Shown here: positions 11,272 to 23,500 of the stretch, one piece after another
How the letters are laid out: each line of letters begins with the position of its first letter
How positions within the stretch are numbered: position 1 is the stretch's first letter
Assembly: GCA_963922205.1 (NCBI GenBank)
Contig: CAWUHX010000321.1
Location: 1 to 64,000 of the forward strand
Direction of reading: 5' to 3'
Source: Romanomermis culicivorax
Lineage: Eukaryota; Nematoda; Enoplea; Mermithida; Mermithidae
DNA length: 64,000 nt
Notes under the pieces: model-generated
Databases searched by the model: none
What the model was told of the DNA's origin: nothing
Seen by the model: the letters and a program-made list of their open reading frames with translations, nothing else
Program-made: the position numbers and the translations under genes

Positions 11272-12941
11272 TAGTAGATGTCTCCATAGCTTGCGATCGC
11301 ATTGGCTGATTCAAAATTTAACCTTTCTTTCCCGGATTATGAAATGTGAAAAGGAGAATTTTTCTACTCATATTGATTGCAGGGACTCATATTGACATTA
11401 AAATATCAAAAGTTCGAAGAAAAACACCTTTGCTGACCAGTGGTCGTTTGATGCTATAGAACATCAATGGGAATAAAAGACTTCGATATTGTCAATCAAA
11501 AATTTATTAAGAATGTTCGAAGGCAAAATTATATACTTTTGTGCATATTAAACCTTGTAGAGGCACGACTGTACAGTCTGATTAGCAACATCATATGGCG
11601 ATTCGTAGCCATATGTTCTAATTTCATTTGTACCACCCTTGAAAATTGACCCGATTTTCAAATGCAACATTGTAATACAACCAACTAACCTGAATTGGCT
11701 GTCGATTCTTGCTTCTACTGCTGCACAGCAAAGACACAGCGAAGACCGAAAAACAAATTCAGTTTGGCACACAGTTTTCATTAATTCAACAATTTTATAC
11801 TTAGTGAGAATAGGAAAAACCAAAATCCCTGAAATACATTATACTTATACTCTGCCTATTTAGACAGAACATACCATGTTATTGAACCAAATTTTCAGTT
11901 GTTCTGTTGGTCGCTCATTGACAAAAAATTTCATTTATTGATTACAGTAATAAACTTGTTAGTTGTCTCCGTATTGATCTATCATTGCATTTACCATTTT
12001 ATAATAAATTGAGTGTAGTGCGTAGCTTCAGCATAGCAGGACATATTTTTATAGATTCACGACGAAGAATTAATCATGGAAAAGTTGATGATTCTATGTT
12101 TTTACGTAGTAACTACGATTTGAAACCAAAATTTTGTGTCATATTTTTTGCATCATCATAATTTTTCATTTTTACGGCACACTTTTGAAAAAAGGCTTTT
12201 ATGAATCGGGCTTTTTTGGCTCGACCCGGGCGTCGAGATATTGACCTGAGCGGATCAAGCTGCATCGAGATATTGACCTGTCTCTAACTCACATTTAGGT
12301 CCTTTTACAAAATGACCGTATTATGGGCGAAAAATTTATCACTAAAATTTTGAAAAATAAAGTTTTTTAAAAAATTAATAGTTCACCAAGAACTAAAGAT
12401 CCTCCTCCAGCAAGGCCCGAAGTAACAAATCCACTCTATTGGGGCTCAGTATGAATAAACAGAGGAGGCTGAGCAATGCTTGTGATAATTTTTTTCCGAA
12501 ACATTTCAGCCAAATCGATTGGTTGATCTTAATTTTTCTTCAAGACGACATCTTGATTTTTCTTCAAAACTATTTTGGAAACCATATAAAAAAGTTGAAA
12601 GTCGAAAAACTCAAAGTGGCTTCCACGCTTCCTTAAAAAATATCGAGTATCACATTTGAGTAAACATTTTTTAAAACTTTTTTCCTTTTCGTTTTGCGGA
12701 AGAATTTTTCTTATGGTGAAAAAATGATCAATAGAATTTTTCTTCTCTTTTTCTTGCTCTCTTCTTTTTTCTTTTTTTCTATCCTGTTTCACATGTTATA
12801 CTGAAAGTTTTAGACCGATTGCGTTGAATGTCTTGGACATATAGCATTCAATTGGACAGCAATATTTTTCGATTTATTATCTTGCTGTAGCAGCACATTT
12901 TCACAATCAAATTATTTTTAAGAATTTATGATCTTTCTAAG
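11272..12941. other. Intron, 3' part; nothing recognised
   Basis: Continuation of the laminin-G-like gene intron. AT-rich with a T/C-rich tract at 12740-12790. No supported exon or RNA gene was seen. Confidence 0.4.
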
Positions 12942-13255
12942 GTAATGGCAGATTAGCGGCATACGTTTGGATGAACGACGACACACAATGGTATGCCGAA
13001 TCGGCTCAACCTATTTCGCTAAATATTTGGCACCCGTTGATCTTGCAATTCAATTACAATTTGAAATTGGGCAACGGTACACTATGGCTCGTCGTCCAAG
13101 GTCAACTGGTTGCTTTTTCGAACTGTACCGATCAGAGAACGTATAAGCCACCATTACCAAATCACTTGTTCGGCAGTGATGGCGTCAATTCAAGTGAATT
13201 TACTTTTGTTGAAAACAACTATAGTCCTTCGACTCTTAGATTATTCGTTTGCTAA
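12942..13255 (+). CDS. Laminin-G-like protein, exon B (last exon)
   Basis: After a CTTTCTAAG acceptor at 12941 the frame continues from exon A in phase as GNGRLAAYVWMND. It goes on with SAQPISLNIWHPLILQF and NGTLWLVVQGQLVAFSNC, and stops at TAA 13253-13255. The pattern 'W-hydrophobic-strand, then N-G-T-L-W-L-V-V-x-G-x-L-V' is the usual pair of strands around the ligand face of laminin-G/pentraxin-like sandwiches. Together the two exons encode about 195 residues, the size of one such domain, with paired cysteines and N-glycosylation sequons (NGT, NCT). A secreted sugar- or protein-binding role is likely, but the ligand cannot be read from the sequence. Confidence 0.65.
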
Positions 13256-13633
13256 TAATCAGCTTCCTATGATCTAAAAATCGTCTGTAGATTTCAACAG
13301 AAAGTTTGCTTTGCTCGACCATTTTGGACAAAGCTGTCACATGTTTAGATTGACTATACACAATATCAAAAATCTTCAAGCTCATCTCACACAGGGAATT
13401 CATCATACTGTCTACTTGATCTCAATATTTATTTGTTCTTTCGAATTCTTAATCCAAAATTTCCAAGACAGTAATTTTGCGAAATTTCAAAACAGTCGAC
13501 AGCTTTGGAGGAAAAAGCTAGTTTTCTACAGTCTCCAGTTTTTCCAAATTTACAAGAGAATATAAATCAGGATGGAAATCATACTCTGTAGAATTCACAG
13601 TTCGTAGCTCAGAACTCATCGATGAGCACTATA

Positions 13634-13873
13634 GTCTGTTTTTTTATTAAATGCTTCCAAATAGAAAAGTGATCAAAATCAGTGCTGTCGTCAAAATCGT
13701 TTACACGAGTTCTTACTGTGAAATTTTTCACTCCAAGAATTGTTAAAGCTTAGATCAGTACGCTCACGAATTTCCAGTCCTACACGATATATTGTTTATC
13801 AGGAAATCGTAAAATCTGGAATACTAGTTACTTTCCACTTTCATTATTTAGAAGCATTTCAAGAAAAACAGAC
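13634..13873 (+). mobile_element. MITE, AGTCTG family, copy 1
   Basis: A 240-base element whose ends GTCTGTTTTTTTATTAAATGCTTC and the inverse of AGAAGCATTTCAAGAAAAACAGAC are inverted repeats, bordered by TA on both sides (13632-13633 and 13874-13875). The interior is closely similar to the copy at 34112-34352 (for example CTGTCGTCAAAATCGTTTACA). It is non-coding. Confidence 0.7.
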
Positions 13874-13875
13874 TA

Positions 13876-14929
13876 TGAGTCTCTTTTGCTCAATGCAAAT
13901 TTTTTTCGAAGAATTTTCAACGACTGCTTTCCATGCAAAATGGTTTTCGAGCCAATTGAAATATTGATTTTAGGTAACAGAAAACTTTGTTGGAAACAGT
14001 AATTTTGCTCATGATTACCAAAATTAAAGATTGTAGCTCAGAAACCGGGCATTTGCTGTTAATTCACCAGTGGTAGTTTAGAATTTTTACAGTCCTAAAT
14101 TCCAATAGGCAAATACTGCCTTGCTGCGTTGTTATAGAATAGATTGCTCAAATTTCATGCAACGGAGTACAAATTTGCATTATAAAGCAACAATTTTATA
14201 ATAAATCAGTACAGTTCACGGTATACTGTAGGTATTAACGGGTCACTGTAACTATCCAATAAGTAATGTTCGAACGTTCTAGCATGATTGGATGACATAC
14301 TACTAGCTTATGAGGAGATGGGACTGTTTTTTGATCATTCCATAAAGTATTCAGTTTGTTATGTGTCAACATTGTGAAATTACGCCAGACTGGTGTCACA
14401 GATCAAGTTTATTCACGTATCAAGCTGGGAGATCAAGAATATCATATCAGTTTTCAGCTATGACGGCAGTATACAAGGTATCTCAACGAGCTTTCTTAAA
14501 ATCAGTTATACTTTCCACTAGTTTTACGAAATTGCTGCATCTCGACATCGTGAACGTTGTCATAAAGGCGTTTTACTCGTTTTTTTAATATTTTGTATAA
14601 AATACTTCAAATATCTAATTACGAAATAATTTTATAAATGCGAATAAAATTTTCACGTCTTCATCTTTTTCAGGCCCTGAAAGTAAACGAGAAAAAATAC
14701 GAGGGCTGTACATGCCCGAAATAAGATGGACGGAAAGACGAATTTCGCCGGGCAACTTTTGGGCACCGGAAACGAGAAAAAATTTAAAATTTAAAGCAAC
14801 AATAAAAACGAGATAATATATTTTTTTTGTATTTTGTGTTTTATTTGTGTTTTTGTATTTTTGTATTTTTGAAATAAAATTTGTACGAAATAACGAATTT
14901 TGGTCCAAAAAGTAAGCGGCTATATGAAA
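13876..14929. other. 3' flank of the exonuclease frame; no host gene confirmed
   Basis: Contains the left copy of a 15-bp direct repeat (14564-14578), followed immediately by a T-run on the plus strand, i.e. an A-run at the 3' end of anything transcribed from the minus strand. A plus-strand 44-codon open stretch at 14684-14815 after TTTTTCAG is discussed under rejected items. The stretch 14816-14929 is T-rich. Confidence 0.35.
14564..14578 (+). repeat. 15-bp direct repeat, left copy
   Basis: AAAGGCGTTTTACTC here is identical to 27162-27176. The pair encloses both large minus-strand frames. It could be a target-site duplication of a 12.6-kb insertion, though 15 bases is long for an LTR integrase. 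Confidence 0.35.
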
Positions 14930-17900
14930 TTATTGTTGCCCGCCGCCACCATAACCGCCGTATTGAAAGCTACCACGGCGAGGGTAGGGACCACCTCGAG
15001 CTCCACGACCCCTGAGGAATCCCCCAAAAACTCCTCGAGGTTGGGCCACACGAGGGGGTCCGCCCATCGCCTGTCCTCTATACGGTTGCGGATTAACCAT
15101 CTTAAAGGGTCTACCTTGACCCTGTCCCTGACCCCAGCCCCGGCCATATCCCCCTCCAGTTCCCCTCTGGTACGAGCCCTGAGTGGAACTTACGGAAGAT
15201 ACTCCTGAAGCTGAGGTAGTGGACCTACCTTGACTTTGTTGATTCGCATACGGTAATCTGAATACTCCAGGCTGGTGCCGACCCTGCGAGTGAGACGATT
15301 GTCGCGAGTGCTGGCTCCTAGTCCTGGATGCATCCCTAGGTTGTCTCTCCGTTAACATTGGAATCTTGAAGGGTTGCCCCTCCTCATCCTCTGCTTTCTG
15401 GAATTTACCAGAAAATTTCTGAACCATGTCCGACAACCTTCTCTTTGCTGCCATATCTACTGCAGTTTGTTGGTGTTCCTGCATTCGGTTGGCGTACGCT
15501 TCCCTGAATGCAGTACTACCTTCTCCCCGCAGGTAGATAGAATAATACCTTTCCGTAACAAATGACTTGGCCCGTGCATCAATTGCACCAATATGTCTCG
15601 GGCCTAACTGCTGTTGTTCTAATTTTAGCAACACCATGGTACATAAGTATCTCACGGCTGCCATGACTATTTCCGCATCAAAATGATGAAACCAATTTGG
15701 CATGAACTTGAGCCAAATATATTCCCAAATGGGCTCAGGAACGTTTACATGATCATACAGGAAACCACCTTGAGCATCAAAGTGATCCCCGTAGTTCTCG
15801 TAAAGCTCCTCTACTCCATTATTCACTAATGCCCAGATGATTTGATTCCTATTATCATCTGGCATATCCTGAGCAAAGAATTCGATCACCTCCGGTGTCG
15901 AAAAATCTATCCTTCCCTTCACCAAGGGAAACTTCTTATGGACGTCCCAGTAGTCTCTCAAAACAGAACTTAGGTACTCCAAAGTTACTTCCTTATCTCT
16001 ACTTCTCTTGACCGATTTTGTCGGTTCCGACGTAGAGGGTTTAGAAACAACTTTTTTCCCTGAAGCGCTGCTCTGGTCCTGCTGAGAAGTCTTATCGACC
16101 TTAGACACGGGCTTAGCCAAAGTACTTTTCGTCGTTGCACTTACCTGAGATGCAGACGATTTACTAGGTACTTTAGCCGAAGCAACCGTCGACTGCACCT
16201 GACTCGTAGAACTTTTGGTTCCAGGCATCAGGCTCGTCGGCGTAGTTCCAGTCTTGGATTTGGTTGAGTCCGTCAATAAAGTTGTAGATCCTGCAAACTT
16301 CAAATCCACAGACGTAGAACTCCCTGTCTGTTCTCCTTCACCATCACTGATTTCAATAACATCCTCTTCATCTCTCTTTTTAGCCCTATTGGCCCTTCGG
16401 GCTAACTTTCGTCTTCCTAGTCTTTTAATTTGATCGTCCGTACGACCTTCTGCTCTGAACTTTCTGACCTCTTCGGCAGTATACATACCTGGTATACCAC
16501 CGTCCATACTTGGATCTCTGGGCGCTACTTGAACTGTCGGCGTAACCTTGCTGACCGCAGGCTGGATGACCTGCGTACTAGAAGGTTGCACCGGCAATTT
16601 CGGGATATGATAAGCAGTAGGCGGCTTGGCTGGAGCTTGCACGACTGTAGGCGCTGCCAGAGGCGTCGGCTGCGCCGTAAAACCAGCCAATACTAGTTCC
16701 AGCTGCTTCTGCTGCTGATCTAATCTCGCTTTCTGCTCCGCAAGCTGCTTAGTAAAAATCTCTTTCTGTCTCTCGATTTCCTTTTCAGCTTGCTCCCTGA
16801 GCCTTGCTTCAATTTCCTCTATTGCTGGACTTGCAGCAATCGTTATCAGATTGCTTTCATCCAACATCGGTTCTGCCCTGACATCCATTCCAGAAAGTAA
16901 ACTCTCTGTCTGATCTACTAATGAAGTTACCTGTGTTTCTTGATCAGGCTGTATCAACGATTCAACAGTGACCTCATTGTCCACTTCTAAATCGTCTCCT
17001 ACCTGATTCAAGTCTATGGGGGTGTTGAGGTCTGCAGGTATCACCTGTAGCTGTGCTTTCGCCGCAACAGGCTCAGCCTGCATCCCCTGCACCTGATCCA
17101 AACTACTCATATCAACTCCAGATTGTTGACTCACCGTTGTGCTTACCTCAGTGCCTGTAACCGGCACTGCTGGCTGCTTACCTATCGGCGTCACTACAAC
17201 CTTATCGCCAATATGCGTAATCGTAAAACCTGGAGCATCGGACGGCAATACCGGCTCAAAAAATGGCGGCTCGTAACCTGGAACGTATTCCGGTTGATAC
17301 GCTAAGACGCTCTTTTTCTGATTCTCCTTCGTTGCGTCCTCACTCATATCTATTGGGTATCGCAAACCTGGAACTCTAACAGCTATCTGGCGGAAATAAA
17401 ACCTCTGATAGCAGTACGGATTATCTTTGTACTGCGGACACTCCGCCAAATGCTTCCTTTTATCTTCCGGTCTTTGCTCCCATGATTTTGTCTTAGGCCA
17501 AAATCGGATCGGCAGAAATCCGAAACGATTTCCCCAACATGTAATAGAATCGCCCTTGGTTGGCGTATGTACCTCTGTTACTGGAAGACTATTCAAAAAT
17601 GATAAATACTGACCATACCTATCTCCCCTCCACAACATCTTCAAGAGTTGTTCCTTTCCCTCAGGGCTAAAGGATCTCAAATAGTTGTGGTCAAGGAGAG
17701 AGGTAAGGTACTCCTCCGCCTCCTCTCTGCAAGCTGGCCAAAACAAATGAAACGTAAGCGGAACTTTATTACACACTGACTCCAAATTCTTAAAATTGTC
17801 TTCGATCAATATTTCAGAATAAGGAGCGATATCCATACTCCAGTGTTGCCTTACATACGAGTCTTTACCGTTCGAAATTTTGACCGGTTCATACTCGTGG

Positions 17901-19210
17901 TAATCAACTTCCAGACATGGTATCTCCAATAACTGCTTCGTTTCTTTTCTATACCTTAGGTAATTCTCGTATAAAACCATAGATACTGGTTCATCGAGTC
18001 TACTGAAACTCTTCCCTCGATTAACCATATCTACCACCTTGTTCATTATTCGAGTTCTAATCTGCTTTTCCGACAAAGCTTCTTCGAACTCTTCATCCTC
18101 ACTTACCGTATCATTACCGTCTACATTCTTACTTTTCTCTTTAACGGTATAATCAGGATGAATACCCTTAGGTATACTCACGTCTCTTCCTCTCTTCGGA
18201 TTTGCCTCGTAATGAGGGAAGCTGTACTCCACATAGCCTCCAAATGAGGTGTCCATTTGGGCAGCCATACGGGCATACGCTTCCTGTCTCATTACGTGGT
18301 AAATAGCCGACGACTGCGGCTCCTCTACTTCCGGACTTCCACAAAAAGTCTGCGGAAAATTCTCTCCATGAATGATATTAAAAAACCTGTACAACCTGTA
18401 CGACATTATCTGGATTTGATCCGCTTTCATCAAATCATGCGGAAAATACTGGAATCCGACCTCGACTTCCATAGCTAACTCATAGTGGAAAAACGCTAAG
18501 AAAACCAACAATGAGTAGTAGGCGTCCAGTGCTGAATACCTGATTTCAAACTGCGTCAACGTGTGCCTACAGAATCGTTCACGTTGCGCTCTCTGACGGA
18601 AATCGATTTGGAAATAACCAACGTCCGCCAGATACAGCTCCGTGAACAACCCTTTCAGCTTAAATGTCTCTGGGCAAAGTCCCAACTTCCTGGACATTGC
18701 CAAAAATCTTCCGTTCAATTGATCTCCTACCTTGGCTACGTCATAATAACGGCCATACGAAGATGTAATTCTATACTTGATCTCTGCTGTCAGATCAACA
18801 TCCTGGTGATTTCTGCCTGCGCCATTAACATTCCAGACGGCAACCAGATCTGTAACCAAGTTGTATCCAACGAGAAGCATGTCCGAATCTAAGAGCTCAT
18901 GAATGAGCGTCCATTCCTTCGGCATGATTGTCGTAGTATCTACAACAAAAGTGTCTCCAGTCACCGTCGAGAAGCTAATGACTCTCGCGAACTCCTTCCC
19001 TTTTGGGTTATCAACCCCAGAAGTCGCGAAAACCTTGCTTACATATTCTTGAGTTACTTTTTCGGTATCAAAACCGATAACTGGCTGTCCTCGAAACCTG
19101 CTCACCTTCAGAGTTTCGATCATCTCAGCCACTTTACCTATCTCGACCAATTTCGGTTCTGTTAGTTCCAACGGAAATCTTCCGAACGTCGTTGCGAACC
19201 ATCGTTCCAA
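14930..19210 (-). CDS. DEDDy 3'-5' exonuclease/RGG protein in env position of a gypsy-like element
   Basis: An uninterrupted frame of 1426 codons. Residues 44-235 form a 3'-5' exonuclease of the DEDDy type (WRN/EXD2/DNA polymerase A proofreading fold): motif I VIGFDTEKV (D48, E50), motif II GYNLVTDLV (N117, D121), motif III RYSALDAYY (Y225, D229). All four catalytic acids and the motif III tyrosine are present. A glutamine/proline-rich middle holds a charged coiled coil at about 797-843, then a globular stretch at about 1073-1290 that I do not recognise. An RGG/GQG-rich tail follows (about 1300-1426, e.g. YGRGWGQGQGQGR), which suggests RNA binding. It lies 1.3 kb downstream of Gag-Pol on the same strand. 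The frame begins with TTG. No in-frame ATG precedes M30; upstream codons stay open to a TTTTTTAG|AC acceptor at 19246, so a spliced start is likely. Whether it belongs to the transposon or is a captured host gene is open. Confidence 0.75.
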   Translation of the reverse strand: MERWFATTFGRFPLELTEPKLVEIGKVAEMIETLKVSRFRGQPVIGFDTEKVTQEYVSKVFATSGVDNPKGKEFARVISFSTVTGDTFVVDTTTIMPKEWTLIHELLDSDMLLVGYNLVTDLVAVWNVNGAGRNHQDVDLTAEIKYRITSSYGRYYDVAKVGDQLNGRFLAMSRKLGLCPETFKLKGLFTELYLADVGYFQIDFRQRAQRERFCRHTLTQFEIRYSALDAYYSLLVFLAFFHYELAMEVEVGFQYFPHDLMKADQIQIMSYRLYRFFNIIHGENFPQTFCGSPEVEEPQSSAIYHVMRQEAYARMAAQMDTSFGGYVEYSFPHYEANPKRGRDVSIPKGIHPDYTVKEKSKNVDGNDTVSEDEEFEEALSEKQIRTRIMNKVVDMVNRGKSFSRLDEPVSMVLYENYLRYRKETKQLLEIPCLEVDYHEYEPVKISNGKDSYVRQHWSMDIAPYSEILIEDNFKNLESVCNKVPLTFHLFWPACREEAEEYLTSLLDHNYLRSFSPEGKEQLLKMLWRGDRYGQYLSFLNSLPVTEVHTPTKGDSITCWGNRFGFLPIRFWPKTKSWEQRPEDKRKHLAECPQYKDNPYCYQRFYFRQIAVRVPGLRYPIDMSEDATKENQKKSVLAYQPEYVPGYEPPFFEPVLPSDAPGFTITHIGDKVVVTPIGKQPAVPVTGTEVSTTVSQQSGVDMSSLDQVQGMQAEPVAAKAQLQVIPADLNTPIDLNQVGDDLEVDNEVTVESLIQPDQETQVTSLVDQTESLLSGMDVRAEPMLDESNLITIAASPAIEEIEARLREQAEKEIERQKEIFTKQLAEQKARLDQQQKQLELVLAGFTAQPTPLAAPTVVQAPAKPPTAYHIPKLPVQPSSTQVIQPAVSKVTPTVQVAPRDPSMDGGIPGMYTAEEVRKFRAEGRTDDQIKRLGRRKLARRANRAKKRDEEDVIEISDGEGEQTGSSTSVDLKFAGSTTLLTDSTKSKTGTTPTSLMPGTKSSTSQVQSTVASAKVPSKSSASQVSATTKSTLAKPVSKVDKTSQQDQSSASGKKVVSKPSTSEPTKSVKRSRDKEVTLEYLSSVLRDYWDVHKKFPLVKGRIDFSTPEVIEFFAQDMPDDNRNQIIWALVNNGVEELYENYGDHFDAQGGFLYDHVNVPEPIWEYIWLKFMPNWFHHFDAEIVMAAVRYLCTMVLLKLEQQQLGPRHIGAIDARAKSFVTERYYSIYLRGEGSTAFREAYANRMQEHQQTAVDMAAKRRLSDMVQKFSGKFQKAEDEEGQPFKIPMLTERQPRDASRTRSQHSRQSSHSQGRHQPGVFRLPYANQQSQGRSTTSASGVSSVSSTQGSYQRGTGGGYGRGWGQGQGQGRPFKMVNPQPYRGQAMGGPPRVAQPRGVFGGFLRGRGARGGPYPRRGSFQYGGYGGGGQQ

Positions 19211-19245
19211 TTCGCCGACTCTAACAATGCGTTTAACATTGTAGT

Positions 19246-20535
19246 CTAAAAAATTCAGGCGAAATGTTTACAACTTTTTAATGAAAATTTTTCCCAAAGC
19301 GGACAAACATCGGTTAAACTCTACCTTCACCACAGATAGTAAGCACAAATAGGAAAAAGGAAAAGAAAATTGCAAGCAGGGGAAAATAAGGTACCAAACA
19401 TATATTGGGTTAGTGTTGGCAGATAGTTAAACACAAGTGCGGCCCCGACTTCTACCTTATACGGGAGTACACGCACAGACCACCTGCGTCTTCCATCAAT
19501 CGACTGCTAGCCGTCTCAATCCAACGCCCAAAACGGCCTATCCAATCAATAAATTAAGAATTTCCAAGAAGAAATTTGAAAATATATTTACTAATTTACC
19601 CAAAATGTGGAAATTCGTAGAAAATTAAATTAAGATGGAATTTAGAAATTTAAATAAATTTTGAAATTATCTACCCCTAGTCGACTAGTTGCTACACTCC
19701 ACTTCTTCCCCATCACATAGACGAATTTATTCAACTCGCTATGTGTGTAGAGGAATAATGTAGTTTCGCAAAAAGTCCAAATTTTGCGCTACGGGCAGCT
19801 TTGCCACACTTTTTCAAGTTGACAGAACAATTATGTTCCCACTAAATTTTTACAATTGTCTAGGCCTTCGTCTAGACACCCGTGGGCTATGACATCCTGC
19901 TTTGCCTAATTAATTTTTAGATTAACTAAGTTTAATAACTTAGGTCGCTTACCATCGACTAAGAAATACCGATTGTTTTGCCGCACCTGCGGCTGTCCGT
20001 AGGTCACGTGGGGGTCCGTGACCAGATACTGTTTCGTCCGGCGTCCATTGGGGGGCCTGGACATTCCTTCCGCTTCTTTTTCGAATTCTAATAATTCGGC
20101 ACTATCAATTTTTGCGAAAAATTTTTAATAATTTTTTATAAGAGCTGAAAAATCGACAAATTTTCCGCTTTCGCTACTTTTTGTCTATTTTCACTCTAAA
20201 ACTCAGCGGTTTTCCCAATTCTTCCAATATTCACAGAATTGGGGGGCAACAATTAAGTATTTCCTCCGAAATTAATCGGACTCGGGAAAATTTAAGATTT
20301 AGGCCGCGAAAAAAGTTTTTAAAAATTTAGGTTTTTGCGAAGAGTGGTTTTTTACCAAAAATATTTGAAAATTTAAAGATTTACGCGAGAAAAATTTAAA
20401 AATACACTATAAATACGCGATAAATACATAAATAAATACAATTAATTACAATTTGTACTTAAATACACAAATTGGGACGAAAAAATATGGGGGGGTATTC
20501 ATACGCACACACACACAAAAACACAGCGCTACGCG
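19246..20535 (-). other. Spacer between the exonuclease frame and Gag-Pol
   Basis: No long frame. On the minus strand a purine tract at about 20069-20094 (GAAAAAGAAGCGGAAGGAA) is followed by TGTCCAGG, which looks like a polypurine tract and a 3' LTR start. I could not match it to an LTR on the other side of Gag-Pol. A short CA microsatellite lies at 20504-20518. The phrase TATTGGGTTAGTGTTGGC at 19400-19420 loosely resembles TATTGGGTAGCTAGTGGC at 26912-26931, in the leader of Gag-Pol. Confidence 0.35.
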
Positions 20536-23500
20536 CTACGGCAGTTTATAATTGTCAATTTTTGAATCTACAGTAAACTGCGTGTCCTTAGATGACACGT
20601 CGTTAGACTGCAGCCATCTGCCGGTCTCGTAGCGAAAGTGCTTTAACCTGCTCACGGATACCACCTGCTTTTTCAGCGGCTCTCTCCAGTGAGCGATTTC
20701 AAGCACATTCTCTGATAATCTACTATTATCAGTAACAACATACGGTCCTTGCCACGGAAGACCCAGTTTTTTCTGTTTATCGACTTTCAGCAAAACCCAA
20801 TCATTGACGGAATAATCATGAGCTTTTGCTTTACGGTCAAAAAACTTTTTACTGCTCTCCGCAGCCTTCCTGATATTCTCTGAAATGGTCTCATAAGTTT
20901 CTACTAAGCTTTCGGTTAGTATATGCTTATAAGCCTCATAGTTCATTGGCAGAACTATGTTTCTAGCAACTCCAATACTAATGCCAAAATTTGCCTCATG
21001 ACCTCTCAATAAGGCAAATGGAGAACATCTCGTTGAGGTATGAGGTGTGGCATTATATGCAAAAACGACAGATTGCAAATATCTGTCCCACTTATCTGAA
21101 TCCTCTATAGCAACTTTTCGCAACTGCTTGATCAAGGTTTGGTTAAACCTTTCAACCATTCCATTTCCTTGTGGATGGTAGGCAGTTGTGAAAATCTTCT
21201 GACACTCCAACAATTTACAGACTGACGTCATCAAATCAGCTGTAAAGCATGAACCGTTATCACTCAACAATTTCACCGGGGTTCCATGCCTAAACACAAT
21301 ATTCCGAAGAAAACTGTCCACAATGGTTACAGCAGATTGATCCGGGATCATTTCTGCTTCCACCCATTTTGTAAAGTAATCTTGAAATACTATCACATAC
21401 GGTCTTTTCTCGCTCATGGGAGAAATTCCCACAATATCTACAGAGACTATGTCAAATGGTCCTCTAGGAATGATTGGATTCAATGGCGGAATCGTAGCCT
21501 TTCCTGGAGTCGCAATTTGACATATCGGACAAAAGCTGATCCAGCTCCGAACATCCTTCTCGATGCTCGGCCACCAGAACCGCTTCTTAATAATAGCAAG
21601 GGTTCTCTTAAACCCTTGATGCGTCATCATCACTGCTCCATGATACTGATGCAGGACAACTTTTTTGAGAACAGAGGGGACAACAACTTGATCCTCTGCC
21701 TCGCCAAAAGTCTCTCTATATAGTATCCCTTGATCGATATAAAAGTTACTTTGAGACTTAGTGCTACTAAAAGCACTTAGTTTCTCGAAGATCACTTTTA
21801 GATCTTTATCCTTTCCTTGCAACTTTGACATCAAGGCGTTTGAGATAAGCCCTTTCGGTCTACCATCTTCAATCTCTGGGGCTTCTTCAAACTCCTTCTC
21901 CTTCGGTTCAAATATTCTCTTCACCTCTTCTTTAGGTTTTGCTTGCCCAGGAGGATGTCCTTTTTCCTCCTGCTGCAAGTTTTTTGACATTTGTCTAGTG
22001 ACTACCGCCTCAATTTCATATTTCTCAGGCGTTCGATGATTATCAAATTCTGGAGAAATATTAAGTTGAGTTTCGTCACTAACACTATACTTTGAAGCCA
22101 CTGAAGCTGTGGCCATCTTCACTGGAGTGAAGACTCCTACAGCCTCATCCACTTCATCTCCTCTGAGTTCCCGAAGTTGTTTCACTAAAACTTTGTGGTT
22201 TTGGTTAAGGACTTCGTCTTCAGTAAGAGATTTCCCATCTTCCTTCTGAAAGATAAGTTCCCATTTTGGTGGCAACTTCTCTTTCTGCTCATCCGGTTCC
22301 TCCTTCCTGGAGAGGAAATCTGCCATGGCATTTTGTCTGCCAGGCACGTACTCCAACTTGTGATTAAACTGGCAAATGAATGCGTACCACCTCTTGAGTT
22401 TGTCGTTAGTCTGTGTATTCACCCTCATTGATAATAATGGTTTGTGGTCAGTTTGAATCCTGACCTTTTGGCCCAAAAGATAATGTTTATAAATTTTAAG
22501 GCCGTAAACCACAGCTAAGCATTCCCTTTCGGTGGCGCACCATTTCCTTTCTTCTGCCCGCAATATCCGACTATTGTAGGCAACTACCCAACGTTCCGAG
22601 TCAGTCTCTTGACATAACACTGCTCCCAATGCAATTCCACTGGCATCCGTTTGAAGAATGAATCGTGCAGATCCATCTAAAATTGGATGTCTTAAGAAAG
22701 GTACTGAGGTCAATGCTACTTTGAGCTTCTCAAAAGTTGTGTAATGCAACTCCGTTACATTCCATGTTCCCTTCTTGCCCGTTAATTTGTACAAGGGTTC
22801 AGCTAGTGCTGCTAGGTCCGGTATAAATTTCTTACACCATTGTAGCATACCTAGGAATCTTTGCATTTTCTTAACAGAATCCGGGAATGGAAATTCCGTT
22901 ATCGCCTTGACCTTCTTAGGATCCGGAGAAATTCCATTCGCATCCAAGATGTGTCCTAAAAAGTGCACTTTCTCGGGAAGAAATTCACATTTCTCTGGCT
23001 TAAGTGTCAACTTCGCCTTCCTCAACGCTTCTAGCACCATTTTCAAATTCTCTAAGTGTTCCTCGAACGTATTCGAGAAGATGATAATATCATCTATATA
23101 CACTAGGCAAATTTTCCATACCAAATCCCCAAGGATTCTCTCCATCATCCTTTGGAATTCAGCAGGTGCATTCTTCAATCCAAACGGCATCACTTTAAAC
23201 TGAAATAAGCCCTCTTGGCATATAAAAGCCATTTTCTCCTTGCTTTCCTCCTCCATCGGGACCTGCCAATATCCCGACTTCAAATCTAGAGTCGTATAAA
23301 ACTTCGCTCTTCCAAGGCAATCTAAATAATCATCCATTCTCGGGATGGGATATTTATCATCCTTGGTCACTTCGTTTATACCTCTAAAATCCACTACGGG
23401 TCTCGTAGTTCCATCTTTCTTTCCAACCAGGAACAAGGGTGCAGCCCACGGTGACTTCGAGGGCTTGATCACTCCTTGATCCAACATCTCCTTTATGTGT

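Noticed and set aside
14684..14815. Plus-strand 44-codon open stretch after a TTTTTCAG acceptor, followed by AATAAA at 14872
   Set aside because: Looks like a terminal exon, but no upstream exon with matching phase was found (the nearest gene stops at 13255), there is no domain, and it lies within the 15-bp repeats that bound the retroelement block.
14930..16696. Plus-strand frames up to 102 codons
   Set aside because: Antisense shadows of the exonuclease/RGG frame.
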